A stretch of 64,000 nt of DNA from Clostridia bacterium (GCA_017517865.1 JAFWYB010000067.1:1-64000); one strand, 5' to 3'; positions 1 to 7,379 are shown, counted from the stretch's first letter. Numbers and translations are program-made. The notes: generated from the sequence alone by a model not told the origin.

Positions 1-165
1 GCGATTTTTTGCGGAGCGGATTTTTGGCAAGACAAGACACAAAACGCAGTAAATCCTATCGGATTTACGAGTATTTTAACGAAGTATTGGCGGAAATCCG
101 CCCGTAAAAAACGGGGTTCGGATTATGCTCGCCACCCTAAGGGTACAGCTGTTTATCTTTCAGGA

Positions 166-209
166 CCTCTCCGTCGCTTCGCGCCACCTCTCCTTTCAGG
201 AGAGGCAAG
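166..209. repeat. CCTCTCC hairpin repeat, copy 1
   Basis: The 8-bp arms CCTCTCCT (187-194) and AGGAGAGG (198-205) form a tight hairpin, preceded by a CGTCGCTTCGCG block. The same unit occurs in reverse orientation at 13883-13922, so this is a dispersed REP-like repeat and not a one-off terminator. Confidence 0.6.
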
Positions 210-282
210 CAAGGTACAGGTATAGGCATAGGTGCAAATACAGTATAGGCTTAAAGGCGGCGGTTGTCAATACGGGGCAGGC

Positions 283-311
283 TTGACTTTATACACTTTC
301 GGGGATATAAT
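283..311 (+). promoter_or_regulatory. sigmaA-type promoter of ybaK-like gene
   Basis: TTGACT at 283-288, a 17-bp spacer, and TATAAT at 306-311, placed about 28 bp before the ATG at 340. Confidence 0.7.
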
Positions 312-339
312 CAATAAAAAAACTGTGGATGTGATTTGA

Positions 340-804
340 ATGGCAATAGAAAAGGTAAGAGAATTTTTCGGTCAGTACGGTATGGCGGACAGAATTTTGG
401 AGTTTGAGGTTTCAAGTGCAACGGTTGAGCTTGCCGCAAAGGCAGTAGGCGTTGAAGGACAGCGGATTGCAAAAACGCTCTCTTTTCTGGTAAATGACGG
501 CGCAATTCTCATCGTTGTTGCAGGCGACGCCCGAATCGACAACAAAAAATATAAGGAGTTTTTTCACCAAAAGGCAAAAATGCTTTCTTACGAACAGGTC
601 GATGAATTGATTGGTCATTCCGTGGGAGGTGTGTGCCCCTTTGCAATAAACGAGGGAGTCAAGGTTTATCTTGACGAGTCTCTCAAGCGCTTTGAAACGG
701 TTTTCCCTGCCTGCGGAAGCAGTAACAGCGCTATTGAGCTTAATATGCAGGAGATTGAAAAATATTCCGGCTCTCTGGGTTGGGTTGACGTATGCAGAAT
801 TTAA
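340..804 (+). CDS. YbaK/EbsC-family aminoacyl-tRNA deacylase
   Basis: A 154-residue cytoplasmic protein of the YbaK/ProX/EbsC fold, the usual length for free-standing editing proteins that hydrolyse mischarged aminoacyl-tRNA (Cys- or Ala-tRNAPro type). The family's central GQRIAKTL segment is at about residues 40-47, followed by the KKYKEFF helix and the GGVCPFAI loop near residue 97 that lines the active site. The ribosome-binding site is weak, but a good promoter lies just upstream. It is monocistronic; a 15-bp perfect hairpin at 841-880 follows. Family assignment is firm; which mischarged tRNA it edits cannot be read from sequence. Confidence 0.88.
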   Translation: MAIEKVREFFGQYGMADRILEFEVSSATVELAAKAVGVEGQRIAKTLSFLVNDGAILIVVAGDARIDNKKYKEFFHQKAKMLSYEQVDELIGHSVGGVCPFAINEGVKVYLDESLKRFETVFPACGSSNSAIELNMQEIEKYSGSLGWVDVCRI

Positions 805-840
805 GGTTTTTAACAGCCTTTTTACACTTAAGCATTATAA

Positions 841-880
841 ATAAACTCACCGTAACACTCGCGTATTACGGTGAGTTTAT
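841..880. terminator. bidirectional hairpin terminator
   Basis: A perfect 15-bp stem (841-855 with 866-880) with a 10-nt loop, A/T-rich on both flanks. It can end the + strand ybaK-like gene and the - strand micropeptide gene at 953-1057, which converge here. Confidence 0.7.
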
Positions 881-952
881 CATTTAAACATCTTTGTAAA
901 AACTGCTTTGCCAAGGAGCTCTTTACGGAGTATCGCCCTTGAAGCTTTTTTC

Positions 953-1057
953 TTATTCTTCAGAGCCTGTATCTCCGTTTACAAGGCCGATGATCTGTGC
1001 AATAACGTTCTTAATCCAATCTAAAATTTCATTGATTTTTGCAAATAATTCGTCCAT
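953..1057 (-). CDS. leaderless amphipathic micropeptide (34 aa)
   Basis: An ATG at 1057 follows a strong GGAGGT ribosome-binding site and opens a 34-codon frame ending TAA at 953-955. The peptide begins MDELFAKINEILDWIKNVIA, continues QIIGLVNG and ends with a short polar tail GDTGSEE. It has no signal peptide; the first 27 residues form an amphipathic helix with one Trp. It has its own TTGACA/TAATAT promoter (1102-1130) and a strong hairpin behind it (841-880). No family is recognised. The dedicated promoter, ribosome-binding site and terminator are what make it credible despite its size. Possible roles are a secreted or membrane-active peptide like phenol-soluble modulins, or a type I toxin. 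Confidence 0.65.
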   Translation of the reverse strand: MDELFAKINEILDWIKNVIAQIIGLVNGDTGSEE

Positions 1058-1101
1058 TTGTGTTACCTCCAATATTTTATTTTACCATACGGTACAGTTA
1101 C

Positions 1102-1130
1102 ATATTAGCGTTTTTTTAATAAAATGTCAA
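1102..1130 (-). promoter_or_regulatory. sigmaA-type promoter of 34-aa micropeptide
   Basis: On the minus strand: TTGACA (1125-1130), 17-bp spacer, TAATAT (1102-1107). It lies between an upstream terminator (1149-1180) and the micropeptide start at 1057, so this peptide is its own transcription unit. Confidence 0.75.
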
Positions 1131-1148
1131 TATCTGTTAATAAAAAAG

Positions 1149-1180
1149 CAAAACCCGCTTTAAAGCGGGTTTTGTTTTTT
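1149..1180. terminator. intrinsic terminator after micropeptide pair
   Basis: AAAACCCGCTT and AAGCGGGTTTT form a GC-centred stem with T-runs on both strands. It ends the minus-strand unit containing the 29- and 36-residue peptides and separates it from the promoter at 1102-1130. Confidence 0.8.
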
Positions 1181-1208
1181 AAACAATTGTTTAATTCGTT
1201 AAAGAATC

Positions 1209-1319
1209 TTATTTAACAAGGTTGCCGTTTTCATCTCTTGTGATGCCGAAGATTTCAAGAACCTTGTAGATGAACTCCCAAAGAAATGCATACATGTCCT
1301 TAATTACTGCAAAATCCAT
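1209..1319 (-). CDS. leaderless amphipathic micropeptide (36 aa)
   Basis: The ATG at 1319 sits 7-8 nt behind AAGGAGG and opens 36 codons ending TAA at 1209-1211. The peptide begins MDFAVIKDMYAFLWEFIYKV and ends in a polar tail NGNLVK. Its core LWEFIYKVLEIF is nearly the same as LWEYLYKVFAYW in the neighbouring 29-residue peptide, so the two are paralogues. It lies 42 nt after that peptide with no promoter between, hence it is probably co-transcribed from 1503-1531. No signal peptide and no known family. Confidence 0.65.
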   Translation of the reverse strand: MDFAVIKDMYAFLWEFIYKVLEIFGITRDENGNLVK

Positions 1320-1361
1320 TATAGTATCCTCCTTTTTTAAAATTTAAATAAGTAAGATTAA

Positions 1362-1451
1362 TTATTTCTCTTCCCAGTATGCGAAAACCTTGTAAAGGTA
1401 TTCCCAAAGAGCCTGCCAAACTTTTTCAAAATATGCAAAAAAATCTGCCAT
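1362..1451 (-). CDS. leaderless Trp/Tyr-rich micropeptide (29 aa)
   Basis: The ATG at 1451 follows CGGAGGA with good spacing; 29 codons end TAA at 1362-1364. The peptide begins MADFFAYFEKVWQALWEYLY and ends KVFAYWEEK: ten of 29 residues are Phe, Trp or Tyr, on a helix with acidic and lysine residues on the other face. It is the first gene of a two-peptide unit under a textbook promoter. No homologous family is recognised; the paralogy with the 36-residue peptide is visible by eye. Confidence 0.65.
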   Translation of the reverse strand: MADFFAYFEKVWQALWEYLYKVFAYWEEK

Positions 1452-1502
1452 TGTTTTGTCCTCCGTATTTAGATTTATCAAGGTTTCCCTCAATATGTGT
1501 AT

Positions 1503-1531
1503 ATTATATATCAGCAGACACTAAATGTCAA
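1503..1531 (-). promoter_or_regulatory. sigmaA-type promoter of micropeptide pair
   Basis: On the minus strand: TTGACA (1526-1531), 17-bp spacer, TATAAT (1503-1508); both hexamers match consensus exactly. It is 52 bp before the ATG at 1451 and suggests strong expression. Confidence 0.8.
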
Positions 1532-1578
1532 TGATTTATTCAAAAAATTTTCACAATTTACAAATTCAGAAAAGAAAA

Positions 1579-1600
1579 CACCTCTGATTACTCAGAGGTG
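1579..1600 (-). terminator. terminator of Cys-rich secreted protein gene
   Basis: CACCTCTGA (1579-1587) pairs with TCAGAGGTG (1592-1600); a TTTTCTTTTC tract follows on the minus strand. It ends the gene at 1618-2148. Confidence 0.8.
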
Positions 1601-1617
1601 CGTATGTTTTTTGATGA

Positions 1618-2148
1618 TTAGTTTCTGCCGAGAACCTCGTCAAGTCTTAAGAATTCGAAGATAGCATCGAAGAACTTATCGAATGCATCGCTGATTACCT
1701 TAAGAATAGCCTGGAAGCCGTTTACGAAGTTTTCCTTTTCCTGATCGCCCCAGAGATTGTCAAAGGTGTTATCGGTATCACCGATATCGTGATCCATACC
1801 GCAGCAGGGACAGCCGCAGTTGCAGCCCCACATACCTGTGCAGTTTTTGCAGCAAAGATAACCGTCAAAGCCTGTTGAGCCGTCTTCCTTTAAGCCTCTT
1901 GCGCAATCTGAAAGACGTGCAACATCAACATTGGGGCAAAGAACGCAGCATGTGCATGAGCCGGTGTGTTCTTCTTCAAAATGATGAGTACAGGTACCGA
2001 GAACCTTATACTGAGCAACGGGGAAGCCTGCAGCATCAACATCGCCAACATTTACGCCTTCTTCTGCAAACTCAAGAGCTGATGCTGTAAGAGCCATACA
2101 TCCGAATGCCAAAACAACTGATAATAAAATCGCAATTACTCTTTTCAT
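1618..2148 (-). CDS. secreted Cys-rich protein with C-terminal amphipathic helix
   Basis: A 176-residue protein of no recognised family. Residues 1-24 are a clear signal peptide (lysine/arginine start, hydrophobic core, ends TASA). The middle third (about residues 50-118) is very rich in Cys, with CTCCVLCP, CCKNC and CNCGCPCCG clusters, so it probably binds metal or is disulfide-linked. The last 40 residues form an amphipathic helix (AILKVISDAFDKFFDAIFEF) similar in character to the neighbouring micropeptides. A consensus promoter (2204-2232) and a terminator (1579-1600) make it a single-gene unit. GGAGG lies ahead of the ATG at 2148. Confidence 0.8.
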   Translation of the reverse strand: MKRVIAILLSVVLAFGCMALTASALEFAEEGVNVGDVDAAGFPVAQYKVLGTCTHHFEEEHTGSCTCCVLCPNVDVARLSDCARGLKEDGSTGFDGYLCCKNCTGMWGCNCGCPCCGMDHDIGDTDNTFDNLWGDQEKENFVNGFQAILKVISDAFDKFFDAIFEFLRLDEVLGRN

Positions 2149-2203
2149 AATAATCCTCCTATAAAACAGCGCAATTTACACTCACGCTTATATTCGTATT
2201 TCC

Positions 2204-2232
2204 ATTATAATGAATACATCTTAAAAAGTCAA
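2204..2232 (-). promoter_or_regulatory. sigmaA-type promoter of Cys-rich secreted protein
   Basis: On the minus strand: TTGACT (2227-2232), 17-bp spacer, TATAAT (2204-2209), 56 bp before the ATG at 2148. Confidence 0.75.
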
Positions 2233-2272
2233 CAATATTAACAAATTTTTTATCTATAAAGTTACAGATAAA

Positions 2273-2298
2273 AAATCTCCGACCGTAGCCGGAGATTT
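2273..2298 (-). terminator. terminator of Lys-helix secreted protein gene
   Basis: AAATCTCCG (2273-2281) pairs with CGGAGATTT (2290-2298); the minus strand continues with TTTTTTAT. It lies 12 bp after the stop codon of the gene at 2310-2711. Confidence 0.8.
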
Positions 2299-2309
2299 CT
2301 GATATCTGA

Positions 2310-2711
2310 TTATGCCGCATCGGGAAGCTCTGCTGCACCTTCATCGGGAACTACGGGAGTTTCCTCGGGAGCCTCTTCGCCGCCCATTGCACCTGCGATA
2401 AGATCTTCAATCTGACCGATGATATCATCCTTATCGACAAGACCGAAAATAACACCGAGCTTAACGACAACCTTTGCAAGCTTAAGAGCAACCTTTGCAA
2501 TCTTTGCTGCGGGTTTTACGGTCCAGAAGGGAAGGTCGAGAAGCCAATCGAAATCGCCTGCCTCTTCCTCAGCTTCACCCTCGTCGCCTGTTTCGGGTGT
2601 TGTTTCTGAGCTGTCCTCAGCGGGAGGAGTAACCTCGTCTGTTGCGAAAGCAACCGAGCCCATTGAGAAGGTCATAATGAGTGCGAGTAAAAGTGCAATT
2701 ATTTTTTTCAT
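2310..2711 (-). CDS. secreted precursor with acidic pro-region and cationic amphipathic helix
   Basis: A 133-residue protein, family not recognised. Residues 1-23 are a signal peptide (ends VAFA). Residues 24-53 are very acidic and Thr/Pro-rich. Residues 66-92 have no acidic residue and carry lysines at 66, 70, 73, 77, 80 and 84, a 4-3-4-3-4 spacing that puts all of them on one face of a helix whose other face is Ala/Val/Leu/Ile. A short acidic helix and a Pro/Glu-rich tail follow. Acidic pro-segment plus cationic helix is the layout of many antimicrobial-peptide precursors; that function is inferred. It has its own promoter (2743-2771), terminator (2273-2298) and GGAGG site. An XRE gene lies just upstream. 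Confidence 0.8.
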   Translation of the reverse strand: MKKIIALLLALIMTFSMGSVAFATDEVTPPAEDSSETTPETGDEGEAEEEAGDFDWLLDLPFWTVKPAAKIAKVALKLAKVVVKLGVIFGLVDKDDIIGQIEDLIAGAMGGEEAPEETPVVPDEGAAELPDAA

Positions 2712-2742
2712 ATTTTTTTACCTCCTATAATTTGGTAATTTT

Positions 2743-2771
2743 AGTATATAGTTTAAGCCGTGTTTTGTCAA
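2743..2771 (-). promoter_or_regulatory. sigmaA-type promoter of Lys-helix secreted protein
   Basis: On the minus strand: TTGACA (2766-2771), 17-bp spacer, TATACT (2743-2748), between the terminator of the XRE gene and the ATG at 2711. Confidence 0.75.
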
Positions 2772-2790
2772 GAGTTTTGCACCAATAAAA

Positions 2791-2814
2791 AATACGGCTA
2801 CTGACAACCGTATT
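2791..2814 (-). terminator. terminator of XRE regulator gene
   Basis: AATACGG (2791-2797) pairs with CCGTATT (2808-2814), followed on the minus strand by TTTTATT. It separates the XRE gene from the secreted protein gene. Confidence 0.65.
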
Positions 2815-2828
2815 TATTATTCATTATT

Positions 2829-3191
2829 TTATCCGCGTCTTCCGATTTTTCTCAGAAGATCCAGGGCTTCATCCTGCTTCTCGTCGGGCACAAGTCTGAA
2901 ATAAAGCACTGCAAGCTGTTCCTCTTTTGAAAGGCGGGCTACAGGATCAGGGTCGGCAAGAGAAATATCCGTCTGCACCCTTTTGAATCTCGGATTATTC
3001 TCTTCAACACCCGCAAGATAGCCGAGAGTACAGTTATAAATGTTTGAAAGTGTTATAAGGGTTGAAATAGAGGGACTCGTCTTACCTGTTTCATAAAAGG
3101 TATAGGTTGTTCTGTCTACTCCTAAAATTTTGGCTATATCCTCCTGGGTAAGTCCATGCTCTTTTCTCACTTTTTTAAGTCTGTCTTTCAC
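2829..3191 (-). CDS. XRE-family transcriptional regulator
   Basis: A 120-residue DNA-binding protein. The N-terminal helix-turn-helix (about residues 1-57: LKKVRKEHGLTQEDIAKILG, then TYTFYETGKTSPS) is a standard Cro/C1 fold; the C-terminal 60 residues are a helical region rich in charged residues of unknown role. The start is the GTG at 3191, placed 7 nt after GGAGGTG; an ATG 33 nt further upstream has no ribosome-binding site. It lies upstream of, and codirectional with, the secreted Lys-helix gene, separated by a terminator and promoter; a second XRE/secreted-protein pair occurs at 25.9-27.1 kb. Ligand and targets are unknown. Confidence 0.88.
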   Translation of the reverse strand: MKDRLKKVRKEHGLTQEDIAKILGVDRTTYTFYETGKTSPSISTLITLSNIYNCTLGYLAGVEENNPRFKRVQTDISLADPDPVARLSKEEQLAVLYFRLVPDEKQDEALDLLRKIGRRG

Positions 3192-3291
3192 TTTCAAGCA
3201 CCTCCGTTTGTTAAATATTATCACACATAAATAAAAAAATCAAGGTTATACGAAGTTTATCTGTAAATTAATTTCACAGCATCGCAAGCAG

Positions 3292-5121
3292 TCAGTGTTC
3301 ACTGTGAAAATATTCATATATTTTTTCGGCGTCTCTTTCGCTTATTCCGCTTACCGCCGAAAGCTCATTCACGGTTGCTTTTGATAATGCAGAAAGAGTT
3401 CTGAAGCTTTTCATAAGAAGCGCCGCCTTTTTTTCACCGATTCCCTTAATCTTTGTAAGGCTTGTTTCAAGGGCACTTCTGCCGTGCTTTTCCTTGTGAT
3501 AGGTTATTGCGAAGCGGTGTACCTCCTCCTGGATTGAGGAAACGAGAGTAAACACCTGCCTTAACGAGCTTATTGCTATCTCCTCTCCGTCAGCCGTAAC
3601 AGCCCGTGTCCTGTGTCGGGAATCCTTGACCATACCAAAAACGGGAATATCTAACCCGAAAGCTTCGATGATCGGCTTCACCGCGTTCACCTGACCCTCA
3701 CCGCCGTCAAGCAGAATAAGGTCAGGCAGTCTGCCGAAGCCCTCTCCGCTTTCCTTTTCCTGTTGGTATCTGTTGAAGCGTCGGCTTATAACCTCTCTCA
3801 TTGAGCCGTAATCGTCCTGACCGTCAAAGGATTTCACCGCAAAGCGTCTGTATGCCTTTTTATAGGGCCTGCCGTTTTTAAATACCACCATACCCGCAAC
3901 ATTGTCACTTCCGCCCGTATGGGAAATATCATAGGACTCTATATACTCGGGTGTTCTGCTGAGTCTGAGAAGCTTTCTCAGCTCGTCGAGCACTGCAGTT
4001 TCTCTGCCGTTTCTGCCCAGATATTCGCCAAGCTTCTGTGCCGCATTACTCAGACACATTTCAAGCACCTTTGCCTTTTCGCCTCTCTGAGGCACAGTAA
4101 CAGTAACCTTTTTTCCTTTTTTCTTACTGAGATATTCACAAAGAAGCTCGCGATCCTCAATATCCTCGTCAAGGACTATAAGTGACGGAATATATCTTTC
4201 CATAGAGTAAAAATAGGCAAGTGCTTCCTGTCGCACTCCCTCACCGGCCGGGAGAATAAAGTGCTCACTGCCTACAAGAAGCCCCTCACGGAAGCTGAGC
4301 ACCGCAAGGCACGCCTTTTCAGCACTTTCAACGAGAGCGAAAACATCCTCCTCAACGCTGTCCTTTATAACAACCTTCTGCCTTGAAGCAATTCTTTCTA
4401 TTGCTCTTATCTTATCGCGCAGCTTTGCCGCTTTTTCAAATTCCAGGCTCTCAGAGGCCGCTTCCATTTCTTTTTGCAGAGCTTTTAAAACCCGTGAGCT
4501 TCCTCCCTTTAAAAATTCAACTGCCGAGCTGAGGTTTTCCTCATACTCCTCTGCGCTGATTTTACCTGCACACACGCCGGAACAGCGTGAAATAAAATAA
4601 TTAAGGCAGGGGCGTCCGCCGGAAATGTCGCGGGGAAACTGCTTATTGCAGGTCGGCAGACGAAAAATCTCGCAGGCCTGGTCAACCGCGTTAGTAACCG
4701 AATAGTTACCCGTATAAGGCCCGATATATTCAGCATCGTTATCGTCTTTTCTGAAGCACGGAGATATCTTACCCCACGGCCCCTTTGTCACCTTTATATA
4801 GCTGTAGCCCTTATCATCTTTGAGCAGAATGTTATATTTGGGCATATTCTGCTTGATAAGACTGCACTCAAGCACAAGTGCTTCAAATTCACTGTCGGTA
4901 AGGATATAGTCGAAATCGTCTACGTTTTCAACCATTTTTCTCACCTTGCTGCCGTGTCTGTTCTGAGAGCCGAAATACTGACTTACCCTGTTTTTCAGCT
5001 TTTTAGCCTTACCGATATATATTATTTTTCCGCTTTTGTTTTTCATAATATATACACCCGGAGTAAGGGGCAGCTTCATAGCCTTTGCCCTTAACACAGC
5101 CAGCTTCGGATTTTCGCTCAC
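3292..5121 (-). CDS. uvrC: excinuclease ABC subunit C
   Basis: UvrC of nucleotide excision repair makes both incisions around a lesion marked by UvrA2B. The GIY-YIG nuclease domain is N-terminal (GVYIM near residue 21, YIGKAKKLKNRV near 36), the UVR coiled-coil motif that binds UvrB is near residues 200-235, the RNase H-like 3' nuclease lies around 360-530 (ESYDISHTGG, LDGGEGQVNA), and tandem helix-hairpin-helix motifs end the protein (KIKGIGEKKA, VSGISERDAE). I start at the GTG at 5121, 7 nt from AGGGAGG; the GTG at 5127 abuts the Shine-Dalgarno. Length of 609 residues is normal. It sits 26 bp after a surface-protein gene and is probably co-transcribed with it. Confidence 0.96.
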   Translation of the reverse strand: MSENPKLAVLRAKAMKLPLTPGVYIMKNKSGKIIYIGKAKKLKNRVSQYFGSQNRHGSKVRKMVENVDDFDYILTDSEFEALVLECSLIKQNMPKYNILLKDDKGYSYIKVTKGPWGKISPCFRKDDNDAEYIGPYTGNYSVTNAVDQACEIFRLPTCNKQFPRDISGGRPCLNYFISRCSGVCAGKISAEEYEENLSSAVEFLKGGSSRVLKALQKEMEAASESLEFEKAAKLRDKIRAIERIASRQKVVIKDSVEEDVFALVESAEKACLAVLSFREGLLVGSEHFILPAGEGVRQEALAYFYSMERYIPSLIVLDEDIEDRELLCEYLSKKKGKKVTVTVPQRGEKAKVLEMCLSNAAQKLGEYLGRNGRETAVLDELRKLLRLSRTPEYIESYDISHTGGSDNVAGMVVFKNGRPYKKAYRRFAVKSFDGQDDYGSMREVISRRFNRYQQEKESGEGFGRLPDLILLDGGEGQVNAVKPIIEAFGLDIPVFGMVKDSRHRTRAVTADGEEIAISSLRQVFTLVSSIQEEVHRFAITYHKEKHGRSALETSLTKIKGIGEKKAALLMKSFRTLSALSKATVNELSAVSGISERDAEKIYEYFHSEH

Positions 5122-5147
5122 AGACACACCTCCCTGCGGTCAGTCGG

Positions 5148-7379
5148 TTATTTAGTTTTAACGGTTATCTTATCTGAATAGGCTCCGTAGCCCGAAACGC
5201 CGCCCTTTCGCGCAACGGCTCTGACCTTGTAATAATACTTTTTGTTGCTCTTGAGTGAGCCTTCCTCAAAAGAATCTGCATCACCTTTAAGAATGGCCAC
5301 TCTTTCCCAGCCCGAGGAGGTATATCTGAAAACATAGTAATAGTATGCCTTGTCAACCTTTTCCCAGCTGAGCTTTACATTGCCCTTGTTTTCGCTGACA
5401 CCGACAGGGGCTACCTTTTCCGGTCCCGCAACGGTGAATATTTTATCCGAAGCTGAGGAATAAAGATATTTGCCGTTGGTCTTTATTGCGGCATATACTC
5501 TGTAATATGCGCTTTCGCCCGCAGGTACGGAAAGTGTGCAGGAGGTACCCTTGACAGTTTTTACCTTTTCATACTTCTTTGCTGATGAATTGTATTTATA
5601 AAGAGCGTACACCGTTGCTCCCGGTGATTCCTCCCACTGAAGAGTTACCGTACCCGTAGATGAGCTCTTTTGCCTGAAGCCGGTTACCTTGGCCGGCCTT
5701 GCGGCGAGCTTTGCGGTTACGTTTGATGCCTTAATCGTACCGTCCTTTGTTTTAACGAAGGCTCTTACAAGATAGGTATAGCTTTTACCCGCTTCCGCTT
5801 CAGAATCAGTAAAGCTTTCGGTGTAGGCGGTTTTCAGCTTTGTGTATTTTTCCGTTTCTTCATTATACCTGTAAACCTGATAGCCCTCTGCGCCCTTAAC
5901 CTTATCCCAGGTAAAGCTTATAGTATCAACGGTGGTTTCAGAAGATACAACTGAAATATTCGTCACCCGGGCAGGCTTTACCGTAACGGTGCATTCTGCC
6001 GAAACGGTACCCTTTTTGTTGCTGAGGGTAACAACCGCCTTGCCGAAACCGACAGCGGTAAGCTTACCGTCTGTTACTGTTACTATGCTGTCATCTGAAC
6101 TTTTCCAGACAAGCTTTTCTGTATAATCTGAGGGCTCAACAGTCACCTCAAGGTTCAGGTTGCTTTCAAGCACAAGTGAAGCCTTGCTGTGTGAAAGCTT
6201 TATACCTTCTATTTTTACCGCTTCCTCGTCTATTTCAACACTAAAGGGTACGAGATTTCCGCCTAAGGTCCATGAGGAGGCGTGCTTGCTTCTTGAAAAG
6301 ACCTTGGCGTAATATTTGCCGTCCTCACTTACACTAACGCTCGCAGAGGTTGCGCCGTAAACATTGAACTGCTTTATTACCTTTTTATTTTCGTCGTAAA
6401 GTCTGAAAAGATAGAAGTCTGCACCCTCTACCTCATTCCACTTTAAGGTGATATTTTTGCTTGTGAAAAGCTCGGGCACATCGGTTATAAGCGGCTTCAC
6501 GGTTGCACCGCTTATATGCTCTGAATAATTGAGCACCGCCCAGCCTCGCAGTCCTCCGTAGCTGACATAGCCCCAAAGATACTCATCCGTATATTTCTTC
6601 TTTGTTACGCTGAAGGTAGCGCCCGCCGGAAGTGTTCCCACCTTTTTGCCGTCGGTCGAAGCCTCTGAGCGGATATTTACGTTATCTGTTCCCATTTTCC
6701 AGGTTTCGGGGGTTACCTCGGGCTCCGGCTCCTTCTCGTAATCTTCTATGTGATCGTAAAAATAAAGATCTGTGTTCTTTCTGTCGTTACCGCTGTAATG
6801 AAGCACATAAGTAAAGTTTCGGCTTGTGATGTATGAAATATCCATAACGCCCCATCTTATACCGCAGTGATAATCCCAGTTGCAGTCGGTAAATGAAATC
6901 TTACTGCCGCTTACACCCGTAACACAGATGGAATGCCCGTCGCCTCTGAAGCGGATTACGTCGCCGACTCTGAGCTTGCTTGCGTCAAGCTTTGTGCTTT
7001 TGGTAAAGCTGAAGCGGGGTGAAGCACCCGTAAGCTCATAGGCTATTTTATGGGCATAGCCCATACACTGAATTGCTCTGTCAAAGCTGTTGCAGGAGCA
7101 GGCACCCTCAGTCCAGCTGCAGCCGCTGTGAGACTTGCACGGGATGTTGGTCACACTGTCGGGAGCATTTATATCGGAGCCCATATGATTCCAATATTTG
7201 CCTGCGGGGAATTTTTTCACAAGTGAAGCGAGAAGTGCCATTGTGTCATCATCCTCTGAAGCAACGGCAGCTACACCCTCAGAAGCAGAGTCTTCCTCCT
7301 GCTGTGCATAAGCGAAAAATGCTGATGAAGCTGAAAGCATTATGAGGGAAAGTATTAAACAAAGTAACCTTTTAAACAT
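5148..7379 (-). CDS. secreted multidomain protein: CHAP-like cysteine peptidase, SH3, Ig-like and Fn3 repeats
   Basis: A 743-residue extracellular protein. Residues 1-25 are a signal peptide. About residues 55-200 resemble a CHAP/papain-like amidase: a Cys in RAIQCMGYAH, a His in GDGHSICVTG after a GDVIRF strand, and an Asn-containing TDCNWD segment. A bacterial SH3 domain follows (NVNIRSEAS, about 230-290), then an Fn3-like module, a Big2-type Ig domain (about 393-470, ending SAECTVTV), and three Fn3 modules to the C terminus. It has no LPXTG motif or terminal anchor, so SH3/Fn3 contacts may hold it on the wall. Probable role is cell-wall or peptide hydrolysis; substrate unknown. It leads an operon with uvrC from the promoter at 7435-7463. 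Confidence 0.85.
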   Translation of the reverse strand: MFKRLLCLILSLIMLSASSAFFAYAQQEEDSASEGVAAVASEDDDTMALLASLVKKFPAGKYWNHMGSDINAPDSVTNIPCKSHSGCSWTEGACSCNSFDRAIQCMGYAHKIAYELTGASPRFSFTKSTKLDASKLRVGDVIRFRGDGHSICVTGVSGSKISFTDCNWDYHCGIRWGVMDISYITSRNFTYVLHYSGNDRKNTDLYFYDHIEDYEKEPEPEVTPETWKMGTDNVNIRSEASTDGKKVGTLPAGATFSVTKKKYTDEYLWGYVSYGGLRGWAVLNYSEHISGATVKPLITDVPELFTSKNITLKWNEVEGADFYLFRLYDENKKVIKQFNVYGATSASVSVSEDGKYYAKVFSRSKHASSWTLGGNLVPFSVEIDEEAVKIEGIKLSHSKASLVLESNLNLEVTVEPSDYTEKLVWKSSDDSIVTVTDGKLTAVGFGKAVVTLSNKKGTVSAECTVTVKPARVTNISVVSSETTVDTISFTWDKVKGAEGYQVYRYNEETEKYTKLKTAYTESFTDSEAEAGKSYTYLVRAFVKTKDGTIKASNVTAKLAARPAKVTGFRQKSSSTGTVTLQWEESPGATVYALYKYNSSAKKYEKVKTVKGTSCTLSVPAGESAYYRVYAAIKTNGKYLYSSASDKIFTVAGPEKVAPVGVSENKGNVKLSWEKVDKAYYYYVFRYTSSGWERVAILKGDADSFEEGSLKSNKKYYYKVRAVARKGGVSGYGAYSDKITVKTK

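Larger units (their letters stand above)
1..339. other. gene-free left edge with hairpins
   Basis: No supportable reading frame begins or ends here. The stretch holds a small hairpin (arms 50-56 and 61-67), a CCTCTCC-type repeat at 166-209, and the promoter of the + strand gene that follows. It looks like ordinary intergenic repeat-rich sequence. Confidence 0.5.

Noticed and set aside
939-1163. 74-codon plus-strand frame
   Set aside because: It is antisense to the 34-residue micropeptide, runs through its promoter and a terminator, and has no ribosome-binding site.
953-1451. type I toxin-antitoxin locus
   Set aside because: The peptides are hydrophobic and small, but I saw no opposing promoter that would give an antisense antitoxin RNA; kept only as an alternative.
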